This document shows, piece by piece, positions 25,675-37,926 of a stretch of 64,000 nucleotides of DNA. The DNA lies in assembly GCA_037179385.1 (NCBI GenBank), contig CM074187.1, positions 15,811,450 through 15,875,449 of the forward strand, read 5' to 3'. The position numbers were made by a program, and so were the translations under genes. The stretch comes from Holothuria scabra. Taxonomy: Eukaryota; Echinodermata; Holothuroidea; Aspidochirotida; Holothuriidae. The notes under the pieces are model-generated. The model saw only the letters and a list, made by a program, of their open reading frames with translations, had not been told where the DNA came from and searched no databases. The stretch's first letter is position 1; each line of letters begins with the position of its first letter.

Positions 25675-25886
25675 CTGGGGCCTGTTCCACAAAGAGTTAC
25701 GCACGATCTTAAGTTTGATTCACCATACTGTTAAGCCAACAGTAAATCAAACTTAAGATCGTGCGTAACTCCTTGGCCTGTTCCACAAAGAGTTACGCAC
25801 GATCTTAAGTTTGATTCACCATACTGTTAAGCCAACAGTAAATCAAACTTAAGATCGTGCGTAACTCTTTGTGGAACAGGCCCCAG
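25675..25886. mobile_element. Foldback MITE family P, tandemly doubled copy
   Basis: The outer ends are CTGGGGCCTGTTCCACAAAG and its reverse complement. Inside are two nearly identical units, each a hairpin with 27-bp perfect arms (GAGTTACGCACGATCTTAAG..., reversed on the other side) around an inner TACTGTT/AACAGTA stem. The whole can fold on itself or as two hairpins. Confidence 0.85.
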
Positions 25887-26544
25887 GTCTTACATAATGA
25901 CATTTGAGCATCACATTTTGATCTTTTTCTAGTCCCCACGACTCTCTGGCGAAGAGCCAAGGGGCGAAAACCAAACGATACCTCCCGGAGGAGTTCTGCT
26001 CCCTTATAAGGAGCTTAACGTCCTTGTACATTGAGACCAAGCAAAATTGATTGAATGTTTCCCGTCCCCGTCCGCATCCCTTTTCTTTTTTACATGTTGA
26101 ATGAGAAATATGTCGTTTTTTCCGGTACTTTCAGTATTTTTCCACAAATTGTTGTACGTGCAGTCCTTCGGTGATCGCATCTCACTTGTTTTTGTGCAGG
26201 ATCATGGTGGGGCTGTTACAGCTCCATCCCTGCCAGTACAGATAGGGAGACAACAATTCCAGTGATATCTGGCTCTGTGTCCTGAAAAAGGCATCGACCC
26301 ATACTTGACTGTCTTTACTGTCTGAAGACTTAGTAAAAAACTCCAAAAAGGCTAAAAAGAACCATCACAAGGCACACAATCAACAGCCGGGAAGTCAGCA
26401 AGGGAGAAACAACCATGATCACAAAGAGTGCAAAAGTGCTCATTTTATATACAAGACCACAAAATCACAGGAGTAACGAGGGCAAGTAAAAGCAAAAGAC
26501 AATAAGGGTCCTTATGAGATTAACGCCCTTATAAAAAAAAAAAC

Positions 26545-26820
26545 CCACATAATTCCTGTAGGAAAATTAAAACTTCCTATAGGAATCTGCAATTTTCTGT
26601 CGGAAGTTACAACTTCCCACAGGAATTTTGCAGGATAACGCCCGCGCGAGCCTCCCACGTCAAAGAGTTGAATTCCCACATGATAATTGAAATTACCCTA
26701 TGTGGTAAGTTGAATTCCCACATGGAAAGTTGAAATCCCCATATGGGAAGTTAAATTCCCTTATAAGGAGTTCAGCTTCCCATATAAGAAGCCAACTCTT
26801 CATATGGGAAGTCAACTAAC
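26545..26820. repeat. Short-unit palindromic array (TTCCCATATGGGAA-like)
   Basis: Roughly a dozen 20-25-bp units of the type AAGTTGAATTCCCACATGGG recur with changing centre (CCTATAGG, CCCACATG, CCATATGG, CCTTATAAGG). Each unit is close to a palindrome, and the units appear in sequence. Confidence 0.6.
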
Positions 26821-28250
26821 GTTTGGTATGGGAAGGTACAAAATGGCTGTATGGGTTGTGCAGTGAACAGCTTTGAAGGAAGTCTATTGAGATTGGCTTA
26901 TTCAAAGGCTCTATCACGACAAAGTCCTTTTCAAAGGAGTCTCTGTATGGTACATGTAGAGTGTAAAGCTGTATAGAAAAGCAAGTAGTGTACCACGTTT
27001 AGTTTCTGGTACAGCGCCATCAATTTCAAAAAGTTTGGGAACGTTGTTTTCCTTGACACCACTCTACATGTGGTGCCCCCTGAAGGTCCTCCAGTCTCTA
27101 CCGCATGATCTATTTCATTTGTTTTTATGTTAATAACTGCAGTCTGGGTCAGGACAGGCACATGGTCAGTGACCAGGTGTCATGTGTCCAGAATCCTGAG
27201 AGTGGCGGAAGCATTCATGTAAATAGTAAAAGTGGAACTTTGACCAAGGTTATAACCTCTCCAACTAATCAGGGATAGGCAGGGTTCAGCTACTCGGGGA
27301 ATTCGAAATAAAAGCTAATGCTTTTAGAAACCGGGGCCTGTTTTGACCGTCACCGTTGCGTATAATACACCTTGTTCCGAAACCGTTAGTTTACTTAGTT
27401 TAATGAAGTTGTGATTCCTGTGGAATCTGAGTAGAAAGTTGCTCCTCCCAGTAACCAAAAATTAAGTAGCACCTTCCTCGTTCGGATCTGAAGTTAAACT
27501 TAGTAAGGAGCCACGATATTTCATGGAACAGCCGGAATTTTCCGTAAGTTACACCACTTTTTATATTGTAATGTTTAGTTGAGAGAACCAAGGGAGTATG
27601 TTGCTGCTCATGGAAATCGTTTAAAGTTAACATCTCCTGAGCTATAAAATGTAGCCACTTAGATGAGAGAAGAGGCCTATTAGCGAAAGACTGACGAAAT
27701 AGATTTATTTTAACTTTTTGAACGATGTTTTGCGTTGTTTTTGCCATGTATTTTGTCTCATAATTGTTAAGTCGGAAAAGCTTGGACAGCTGTAACGGCC
27801 GACGTTACAATAGTTAGCAAGTAGTGAGAGGGGATGCACACTGAGCAGTTGTAGATTTGAGTGAAGGCTTTGGACTATGTGCTGAATACTGTTTGTTTGG
27901 TAAGTGACTAAGTCTGAGTGCTGTTTTGTTGCATGCATGGACTGAGATATTTATAAAAGGTGTAGCCTCAGCAATTGGACTTTCATATTCAGAAAAGATG
28001 CAGGCAATGGGATGTACTGTGAAAGGAATCAGTTATTGTGTTGCATACAAACTTGACGAATTTTAAACCACATATAATTTAACTCTCAAACCAGTTGCAT
28101 CTAGTGAACTTTTCTTATGGACATTCATCGGGATTTTGCACATGCCTGTGTCACAAATTATTTTGAAGAAAAGAGTATCGATCAGAACACATGCAGGCAA
28201 TGGGATTAGTTATTATGTTGTATACAAACTTGACGAATTTCAAACATAGC
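26821..28250. other. Intergenic, no gene recognised
   Basis: Short frames only. The composition is less AT-rich than the introns. The GAGACC repeat and a LINE fragment follow. Confidence 0.4.
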
Positions 28251-28455
28251 TAGAACCCTGAGGAACACCGGTACAAATATTTAAATAATCAGAATACGTA
28301 CTATTGACATAAATACATTGTTTTCGGTTGTGTGAATAGCTACTAGACAATAAATTATATGCAATTCCACGAACACCATAATGATATAATTTCTTTAAAA
28401 GAATGGAGTTATCTACGGTATCAAAAGCTTTCTTAAGATCAAGACAATGCAGTAA
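28251..28455 (-). mobile_element. LINE reverse transcriptase fragment (finger-palm part)
   Basis: The minus-strand frame reads LDLKKAFDTVDNSILLKKLY, YGVRGIAYNLL and ends GVPQG, the standard non-LTR reverse transcriptase motifs. It is a short remnant with no flanking domains. Confidence 0.85.
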
Positions 28456-28769
28456 TGTGTTACATTATCCTCATTGACCAAGTTAAAGACCCATGCACTT
28501 ACCAGGGAGCAACTCCCTGCACTTACTAAGTCACAAAAATAAATTAAGTTAAGCATTTATAGATGGAGTATTGAGCTCACTAGATGACTCCCGTATTTCT
28601 TTCCTCAACGATTAGCATATTTTTCAAAGCAATGAAAGTTTTTGAAAAGTTAACTGTGAGTTAATTGAGGTAAAATGAGTAAAGATGAAATTTATTGATA
28701 TCCATCATAAAATAACAATGGACAACAAGCACCCTATTAAAGAACAAGGTAAAATTGAAAACAAAAAAT

Positions 28770-28925
28770 GGCCGGTCTCGAAACGAGACCAGGGCAATCT
28801 CCGAGACCGCAAGAGTCCGAGACCAAGACCGGGACCACAGGGTGTCGAGACCGAGACTGGGAAAACAGGTCTCGAGGTCGAGGCAGGGTGTCAGTGTTGA
28901 GCAATACAACACTGACACCTACCAC
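28770..28925. repeat. GAGACC/GGTCTC-rich repeat with two perfect hairpins
   Basis: GGTCTCG-AAA-CGAGACC (28774-28790) starts the block and many GAGACCG words follow. GTGTCAGTGTTG and its exact complement CAACACTGACAC (28888-28918, 7-nt loop) end it. Overlapping open frames here are low-complexity artefacts. Confidence 0.75.
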
Positions 28926-29559
28926 CAGATACCTTTCAACCCTCTCAGTTGAATAATCTGTGAGTTGATGGATTCTCTAGTAACTTAACTTAAGCAGCTT
29001 TATCCCATGGAGGATCAAATAACCCGAAGTTGCGGCAACGGTCACTTTTTACTAAAACCATGCCCGGAACGAAAGCACTTGGAAGCGCGGAAAGTGCGTC
29101 GAAACAATTTGGGTTTTGCTCGAGAAGTACCGAAAATATTTGGCTCATCTTAATGAAATGAAAAAACGTTTCCACTTCTTCTCGTACCAGAGGAATGCCG
29201 CAACTTCCCCGGCAACTAATTACTTATTCCTAGTCCCTTCCAAAAATACCTTAAAATCTTCTCTATGAAGGTTAAAATCAAATTACATTGTTCCCAAAAT
29301 TTTCTCGAGGAGCATTTCGTTATATGTAATCATCGAACTCTCTGTCCATGTTTAAAAATGTCAGCTATCAAGCATCTTTCGATTTTGATGGCAATCAACA
29401 ATCAGTCAGCAGCTATTGCTTGCTCTTTTCTAAAAAATATGTCTACTTGGGGTGAAAAACCAAGGCATCAGATTTCGGGGGATAATCCTTTCCACTGTAT
29501 CCTAAACTTTTTACTGAGACATTTATTATTTTCTCCAAAATATGATGTATCTGAACAGT

Positions 29560-29755
29560 GGCGTAGCCAGGATTATTGAACAGTGGGGCAAATATACCGA
29601 AAGACTATATAAGCGGAGCGCCACCATCAGTTGGCGCGGAGCGCACAGAAAATTTTGAAATATCGCGACCCCTCAGAAAGCTGGAAATGGCATTTTTAGC
29701 CTGGGCTTGTAAGTAGATTTTGGGCAGCCGTTAATTTGAACTATCTTTTTCAATA
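29560..29755 (+). repeat. Fragment of the GGAGCGCC-module repeat
   Basis: It contains GTGGCGTAGCCAGGAT, CCGAAAGACTATATAAGCGG and AGCGCCACCATCAGTTGGCG as in the 21.5-kb composite. It directly precedes family A copy 2. Confidence 0.65.
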
Positions 29756-29773
29756 AAATGTTCACTTCAATAA

Positions 29774-31975
29774 ACCAGAATGCAAAAATGCATTGAGGTT
29801 TCGATGATACATACATGCTCTTTTCAATAAAATGCTACATTTCTTGTAACAACTGCTGACCCAAAGTGACCTTTGACTCCACCTGTAAGTAACTGGTTCT
29901 TCTTTTAACCAAAACATTTCTATATTCAAAAAGCCAAATTTCATACTGTGCCTTAAGATTTTCTGCAAACAAGGTTTTCAGAGTTTGATGCCAGGTGATA
30001 CCAGATGACCATTTGCCTCCGCCAAAAACAACAGGCACAGTACTTTCAACTCACCATAACACATCCACATACTAATTACGAAATCCATCTCAGTTTCCTA
30101 CCTTGAGATATCCCATTTTGACAAGTTTTTCAAAGTTTGACCGATAATGACCCCAGATATCCTTTCACCTCCACAAAAAGAAACCCTTATACAGACCATC
30201 TTCTCACCATAATTCATCCACATACTAATTATGAAAGCCATCCACGTTTCGTACCTTGAGCTATCCTAAACAGGTTTTTCTGAGTTTGACCCCTTATGAC
30301 CCCAAATGACCTTTAACCTTTATCAAAATCAATAGCGTTCTTAAATTCTTCCTTACATCATAACGCATCAACATATCACGTTTGAAATCAATCCAAGCTT
30401 CCTACCTTGAGATATTGTGTTAACAAGGTTTTCAGGATTTTTCCCCCTCTGACCCCAAATGACCTTTGGTCTCCACCAAAATATATAGGATTCTTTTTTA
30501 CATCATCATACATGAACATATCAAGTTTGAAATGAATCCAAGTTTCATACCATGATGTATCATGTAAACAAGGATTTCAGGGTTTGACCCCATGTGAACC
30601 CAAATGGCCTTTGACCTTCACCAAAAGTAATTGAGTTCTTCCTTACATCATAACGCATCAACATATCAAGTATGAAATTAATCCAAGTTCCCTTTCTTGA
30701 CTTTAGTGTAAACAAGGATTTCGGGGTTTGACCCCATGTGACCACAAAGGACCTTTGACCTCTACGAAAATAGAACTGGTTTTTTCTTACATCATAACGC
30801 ATCAACGTAGCAAGTTTGAAATCAATCCAAGTTTCATACCTTGGGATATCATGTAAACAAAGTTTTGGGGGTTTGACCTCACGTAACCCCAAACGACCCT
30901 TGACTTCCACCAAAATATATAGGATTCTTCTTTACATTATAACCCATCAACATTTCAAGTTTGGAACGAATCCAAGTTTCCTACCTTGAAATGTAGTGAA
31001 AACAAGGATTTCAGGGTTTGACCCCATGTGACCCCAAATGACCTGAGACATCCACCAAAATCAATTGGGTTGTTCCTCACACCAAAACGCATCAACATAT
31101 CAAGTTTGAAATTAATCCAAGTTTCCTACCATGAGATATCGTGTTAACAAAGAATTCAGGGTTTGACCCCATGTGACCCCAAATGACCTTTGACCTCCAC
31201 CAAAATGAATCGGGTTCTTTCTTACATCATAACGCATCAACATAAAGTTTGAAATGAATCCAAGTTTCCTACTTTGAAAAATAGTGAAAAAGGGCTTTCA
31301 GGGTTTGACCTCACGTGACCCCAAACGACCCTTGACCTCCACCAAAATATATAGGATCTTTCTTTACATTATAACCCATCAACATATCAAGTTTGAAGTC
31401 AATCCAAGCTCCTACCTTGAAATGTAGTGAAAACAAGGATTTCAGGGTTTGACCCCATGTGACCCCAAAATGACCTTTGACCTCCACGAAAATGAATCGG
31501 GTTCTTTCTTACATCATAGCACATCAACATATCAAGTTTGAAATGATGCCAAGTTTCCTACCTTGAAATATAGTGAAAACAAGGATTTCGGGGTTTGACC
31601 CCATGTGACCCCAAATTACCTTTGACCTCCACGAAAATGAATCGGGGTTTTTCTTACATCATAACGCATCAACATATCAAGTTTGAAATGAATCCAAGTT
31701 TCCTACCTTGAAATGTGGTGAAAACAAGGATTTCAGGGTTTGTCTCCATGTGACCCCAAATGACCTTTGACCTCCACCCAAAATTAATTGGTTGTTCCTC
31801 ACATCATAACGCATCAACATATCAAGTTTGAAATGAATCCAAGTTTCCTTCTTTGAAATATAGTGAAAACAAGGATTTCAGGGTTTGACCCCATGTGACC
31901 CCAAATGACCTTTGACCTCCACAAAAATGAATCGGGTTCTTTCTTACATCATAACGCATCAACAGTTCAAGTTTG
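29774..31975 (+). mobile_element. Family A minisatellite element, copy 2, 3'-truncated
   Basis: It has the same 5' end as copy 1 (ACCAGAATGCAAAAATGCAT) followed by about 14 diverged core units. It breaks off inside a unit at about 31975 without the CA tract or 3' hairpin. Only about four units keep the perfect DR1 motif. Apparent open frames across it are artefacts of the repeat. Confidence 0.72.
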
Positions 31976-32753
31976 AAAAAGTGTTCGCGTTCAGCGTTCG
32001 TGTGCCGTTGGACATCAACAGAAATGCGGAGCGAACCGTGGAATATGTTTACTAATTGTACAGTTTGGCCCTTGAAGTGCAAAGGCCAGCCTAGGCCAAG
32101 GCGACGAAAGTACCTTTTACTTTCGTAATTTATTGTTTATTTTTCATTCATTTTTTGCGGGCAGGAACAGGGGGGGCCATGGCCCCCTTGTGCCCCTGTC
32201 TATACGCCAGTGTATCTGAATGAAGAATCTTCCAAACAGCAGTCCAAAGAGAACTTTCATTGATTTCACACATATGGTGATTTGGTAGACTGAATAACGC
32301 CCAATCCAAACGAACTCCCAATACGAAGCTAGCAAAAACTACCGTATAATTTCATACATCAACATGTCTGAATCTAGCTACGTTAAAAAGATTTTAAAAC
32401 ACGACGTAAAACTGTGTAAAAAACGTCCAGATATCAAGACTACATGTCACATAGATTACAAAATACCTACTGGTTATAACATTAAAGTAAATTGGTTGGT
32501 ACGCATATTTTTTCTTCATACCTAAGATATTGGGGAGGGGGATTTGATGTATGATGTTCCCCTCAAAAAATAACCCAAACCATAACCCGTGACCGCCCAG
32601 TGCAAGTCAGATGCTGTAATCACTTGACAATACAGATCTTGATTCGCAAGTTCAGGAAAATTTTACAAAAGTTCAGGAAATGGGTCATATCTGAACTTTA
32701 GCCGGCTAGTGATACAGGCCTAGCTCTCTAGCTTGCTAGTATTATACCCAAAC

Positions 32754-32938
32754 CAGTGTTGTAATCGAGTCACTAGCTTAGTGACTCGATTCACCAGTTT
32801 TCAAACTTTTTACTGACTCGAGTAAAGTCATTGACTCGAGTCACTGTACTATTTCAATGGGGAAATTACTCCTGAACTCTAAAGAGTCACTACCATTTTG
32901 AGAGGAAGTGACTCGAGTCGTGACTTGTTACAACACTG
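32754..32938. mobile_element. Short inverted-repeat element with CAGTGTTGTAA ends
   Basis: CAGTGTTGTAA at 32754 and its exact complement at 32928-32938 bound a 185-bp segment full of GTGACTCGA / TCGAGTCAC words. I could not find a clean target duplication. Confidence 0.65.
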
Positions 32939-33034
32939 AGGCTAGCTCGCGGGCGGACGAATTTTTTGTCCAGCTCATCGCTACAAAAGGGGCGGCAGTC
33001 TAAAGGGGGCTGCAGCCATAGAGGTGCTATGCAG

Positions 33035-33215
33035 GCTACACTGAGGCAAACCTACCTATGTCAGCTTGTGAGAGAGCTAATAATAAAATTGAAAATTAAG
33101 AAAAGAGGCGGGCCAAGGAATGAACCCTGTGGCACTCCAGTTGTGCCTCAGTCCATTGAAAAAGAGAAATTATCATTGAAAATAAGACTCTGAAAGATAG
33201 TGTAAACTTGGATGG
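33035..33215 (-). mobile_element. LINE reverse transcriptase fragment (GVPQGS motif)
   Basis: The minus strand encodes TGVPQGSFLGPPLFLIFNFI after a frame with SPTPIQVYTIFQSL, typical of the region before the catalytic box. The catalytic YxDD box is absent. It is a decayed remnant. Confidence 0.7.
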
Positions 33216-33982
33216 GAGTTGGACTGTATGAATCCATTTTTCATGCTGTTATAAACATGGTGAAACAGTTTAAACTGTCTTTCTGGGGTGGCGCAATACC
33301 ATTTATCCCACGCGCACTTCAGAACATCATGATAAAGCTTGGAGTAGCTCGTTTACCGTCTCCTGTAAAAGAGATCCGCGGGTAACTGGTCCCTTTGTAG
33401 TATTGACATCTAAGGATTCATCAAAAGTTGAGATACTATTGTAGTTATCTACGGTGGCGGTTACTTTTGTCCGACACCAGACCCTTAAACAGAGCATAAT
33501 CTTTGCACCACTGAGACACGGAAGTCTGTCCGCATTAGCTAGGTTTTGGCTACCGTTTGGGAGGGGGTGTGCGGCCTTCTGCCTCCTCCCGCCCCCATCC
33601 CCTACGCCCATGCCATTAACTTAACACACTTTATAAGGTTACTTTCCCGGCCTGTAGCTCCTTGTGAAAGTTTTCATCCTTGATCTACCACCCATCTGAT
33701 TAAAGCTCACATTATGAACTTTTATGGCAATTTAAAAATTTTTATACCATGGCCACTGAAGTTTGAGCTATAATTGGTTGTATGCCAGGTACGCCGCCAT
33801 GATCTTTGCTCAAAGAGGGACATGTTCACGCAAAATAAAAATATGGCATTAAGGTGGACATCAAGTTGGAAATTTAAAAAGTATATGAAAAATGGAAAAA
33901 GTGGAGTTTGTTTTGAAGAAAAATTTTGAAAATAGTGTGACTTTTTATAATGGAAAATTAAAAAGTTGGGGTGTTTTATTGA

Positions 33983-35953
33983 ACCAGAATGCAAAAATGC
34001 ATTGAGGTTTCGATGATACATACATGCTCTTTTCAATAAAATGCTACATTTCTTGTCACAACTGCTGACCCAAAGTGACCTTTGACTCCACCTGTAAGTA
34101 ACTGGTTCTTCTTTTAACCAAAACATTTCTATATTAAAAAGCCAAATTTCATACTTTGCCTTAAGATATTCTGCAAACAAGGTTTTCAGAGTTTGATGCC
34201 AGGTGATACCAGATGACCATTGACCTCCACCAAAAACAACAGGTAGCCTACAGTACTTTAAACTCACCATAACACATCCACATACTAATTAGGAAATCCA
34301 TTCAAGTTTCCTACTTTGAGATATCCCATTTTGACAAGTTCTTCAGTTTCACCGATCACGGCCCCAGATGTCTTTTCACCTCCACAAAAAAGAAACCTTA
34401 TACAGACCACCCTCTCACCATAATTCCTCCACATACTAATAATGAAATCCATCTACGTTTCGTACCTTGAGCTACGCAAAACAAGTTTTTCTGAGTTTGA
34501 CCCCTTATGACGGCAAATGACCTTTGACCTCTACCAAAATCAGTAGGATTCTTCTTTACATCATAACGCATCAACATATCAAGTTTGAAATGAATAGAAG
34601 TTTCGTACCTTGACATATCGTGTGAACAAGGATTTCGGGGTTTAACCCCAAATGACCTTTGACCTCCACGAAAACAAATCGGGTTCTTTCTTACATCATA
34701 ACGCATCAACATATCAAGTTTGAAATCGATCCAAGTTTCCTACCATGAGATATCGTGTTAACAAGGATTTCAGGGTTTGACCCCATGTGACCCCAAATGA
34801 CCTTTGACCTCCACGAAAACAAATCGGGTTCTTTCTTACATCATAACGCATCGACATATCGAGTTTGAAACTAATCCAAGTTTCTTACCATGAGATATCG
34901 TGTTAACAAGGATTTCAGGGTTTGACCCCATGTGACCCCAAATGACCTTTGACCTCCACGAAAACAAATCGGGTTCTTTCTTACATCATAACGCATCAAC
35001 ATATCATGTTTGAAATTAGTCCAAGTTTTCTATCATGAGATATTGTGTAAACAAGGATTTTAGAGTTTGACCCCATGTGACCCCAAACGACCTTTGACCT
35101 TCACGAAAACATATCGGGTTCTTTTTTACATCATAACGCATCAACGTATCAAGTTTGAAATTGATCCAAGTTTCCTACCATGAGATATCGTGTTAACAAG
35201 GATTTCTGGGTTTGAACCCACGTGACCCCAAATGACCTTTGACCTCCACCAAAATCAATAGGGTTCTCTCCTCACATCATAAAGCATCAACATATCAAGT
35301 TTGAAATTAATCCAAGTCCTCACATCATAAAGCATCAACATATCAAGTTTGAAATTAATCCAAGTTTTCCATCATGAGATATCATGTTAACAAGGATTTC
35401 AGGGTTTGACCCCATGTGACCCCAAATGACCTTTGACCTCCACAAAAACATATCGGGTTCTTTTTAACATCATAACGCATCAACATATCAAGTTTGGTTT
35501 TGATGCAAGTTTCCTACCATGAGATATCAGGTAAACAAGGATTTCGGGGTTTGATCCCACGTGACCCCAAATGACATTTGACCTCCACCAAAATCAAAAG
35601 GGTTCTTCCTTACATCATAAAGCATCAACATATCAAGTTTGAAATTAATCCAAGTCCTCACATCATAAAGCATCAACATACCAAGTTTGAAATTAATCCA
35701 AGTTTTCTATCATGAGATATCGTGTAAACAAGAATTTCGGGTTTTTGACCCCTGTGACCCCAGATGACCTTTGACCTAAACCGAAATAAATAGGGTACTT
35801 CCTCTCAGTATGGCGTATCTGTGAACAAAGTTTGAGAACTGTCCGGCCTCCCTTCTCACGATATCGTGTAAACAAGCAAAGCGTCACAAACACACACATC
35901 CACACACACGCCACCATGAATGCATAGGTGTCTCTTTTCATCGAAACCAAAAA
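33983..35953 (+). mobile_element. Family A minisatellite element, copy 3
   Basis: Complete layout: the family A 5' end, about 12 core units, a short CA tract (35888-35910) and the 3' end TTTCATCGAAACCAAAAA. The 3' hairpin has a mismatch (GGTGTC). A partial unit is duplicated at both 35310-35370 and 35650-35710, 340 bp apart, marking an internal array duplication. About seven perfect DR1 motifs. Confidence 0.75.
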
Positions 35954-36494
35954 TGTGTTCTGCCTATGAGCAAAATCAAAAACGTTATATGGGCGACAGC
36001 TGAAATTCTTTTGGGGTTACGCATTTTATCGTACTATGCTCTCAAGTAAAACTGGAAATTTGTCCGAAAACTTTTCCCTTGTTTGATGAAAGATTTGAAA
36101 ATTAAGAACTCATTTAATTGGAAAAATGTTGCATTTAAATAAAAGAAAAATTTGTTTTTTGAAACGTGGGGCAATTGAGAGAAGTTGGCTTAGGTTTCAT
36201 ATTGTATGTAGAATACCTTGAAATAGGGAAATTTTGCCATTTTTGACAAATATTTGAAAATGCGAAGCCTATAATGGAGAAAAATTGTAATTTTTTGAGA
36301 GTTTTGGTTTTTTTTAAGGAAGAACATGACCTTCTTAACTGTATGAGCAAAATAAAGTAGCAGGGGATGAGTAAACTTGTTGGGGGGTATTGAACATCAT
36401 TATGCCATTTAAGTCCCTTGGACCGTACTTGCAAATTTCCCTGCGGACAAGTTTGGCTTGCTATATATTTGAGGCTTTATAATTTATATATTGG

Positions 36495-36620
36495 CATAGG
36501 CGTACGGGAGCGTTTCAGTTTGGGGGCGGACAGAAAATTTTTTGTTGAAAATATAATCCTGCCCGAAAGACTAATGAGGAGCACACATATATTTTTAAAA
36601 AATCGAACCCCTTAGACAGA
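36495..36620 (+). repeat. Fragment of the CATAGGCGTA repeat
   Basis: GCATAGGCGTACGGGAGCGT, TTTCAGTTTGGGGGCGGACA and CTGCCCGAAAGACTAA match the start of the 21.4-kb composite. Confidence 0.65.
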
Positions 36621-36700
36621 CAAGGCTAACGTTGAAATGAAATCACAAGATATCTGCATGTGATTTCATTTCAATCACAGACAAGGCTAACGTTGAAATG
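36614..36700. repeat. Hairpin between direct repeats
   Basis: CAGACAAGGCTAACGTTGAA occurs twice (about 36614 and 36678). Between them TGAAATGAAATCACA and its complement form a hairpin. Confidence 0.65.
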
Positions 36701-37926
36701 CAGACTGTGTGAAATTCAGGAAAAGATTACTGGACTTCAGAAAAAGCAAATCTTGCAGTTCGTCAGGCTTGTAATGATCTGTTAAGCCACATCTAGGGCG
36801 TACAATTCCATTCTATTCTAATTTCTTCATTAAACATGGAATTTACTGGAATTTCTGGGCACAAATATATGTTTTTATTGGAAAGCTTGTGTAAGGCATA
36901 TTGAATAAGAAGCATACTGGAAACACCAGACCAAGGACTGGACTCAACTATAATGCACTAACATCTTGGGAATATCAGGTGTTACAGACCGACTGCATGG
37001 TCATATTTAAGACTTCAAAAGTAGAACCAACTGCCATTGTGTTAGGAGCCCAGCATACGCAATGACCCAGTAGCGTAGCCAGCATTGTGTCATGGGGAGG
37101 CAGAGGGGGGAGAGGGCACAACATGGGGGAAAAGTCTGAGTACAGAGAGAAAAAACTGCTAATTTAGGTGTTTTTATTCATTTCATGTTGAGTCATGGGG
37201 GAGGGGGAGAATTTTAACCCTCAAAACAACCCCTGTGGCTACACCATTGGCATAGAGCACAGGAATTTAGGTGTGTATATGTCAGGTTTAGGTCATGCAG
37301 AGATCTTGTGATTTCATGCAAAATGTTGACAAATAGAATCAACATTTCATTGTGACAACAATGTAAGCACACGTCAAGAACTAAGTTGTCAAGTAGCTTT
37401 GAACTAAGTTGTCAAGTAGCTGTGACACCATTTATTTCAAAACATGAATGAGTCTATTGATCTTCCACTGTGTCTGCATCTGAACAGAAATTACTTTTTC
37501 AAAGGCCCAAAGTGGATTACCAAGAGTCACACACTGGTGTAGTGATAATAGCATTAATGTATGTCATACAGACCAAACAAACACATGGCCTGGCATTTTA
37601 TCTTTAAAACCATTTGGTATCAAATATCTAGTCAAGGGTCCAAGATAAGAATGGAACATTGCAATATTTAAAAAAAAGGTAGGAGGGGCAACTAGATCCG
37701 ACTACATTCTGACACATTTTTCGATGCAAAACTTCAGTTTGTACCTCTTTTGCTGCTACCACCATTGCAATATATAATATTGATCTGAAACTTTCTTCCA
37801 AGTACAAAGAGTATGTTTACTTAATTATACCATTACTACTTTGAAATCTAAAAAAAAGTACTTCGATTTGTAGTGACAAAATTATTTGTGCTACATCAGA
37901 ATTCTGCTAGAATTAAATGAAAAAAA
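36701..37926. other. Intergenic between family A copy 3 and the family B element
   Basis: Contains GTAGCGTAGCCAGCATT at 37070, a word also seen at 29555 and typical of dispersed repeats, and a direct duplication of AACTAAGTTGTCAAGTAGCT at about 37381 and 37403. No gene. Confidence 0.45.

Noticed and set aside
30560..32082. Open frames of about 85-120 codons across family A copy 2
   Set aside because: They follow the 145-bp repeat unit and repeat the same peptide; tandem-repeat artefacts.
33327..33611. 94-codon minus-strand frame
   Set aside because: GC-rich low-complexity start, no recognisable domain, lies among repeat fragments.
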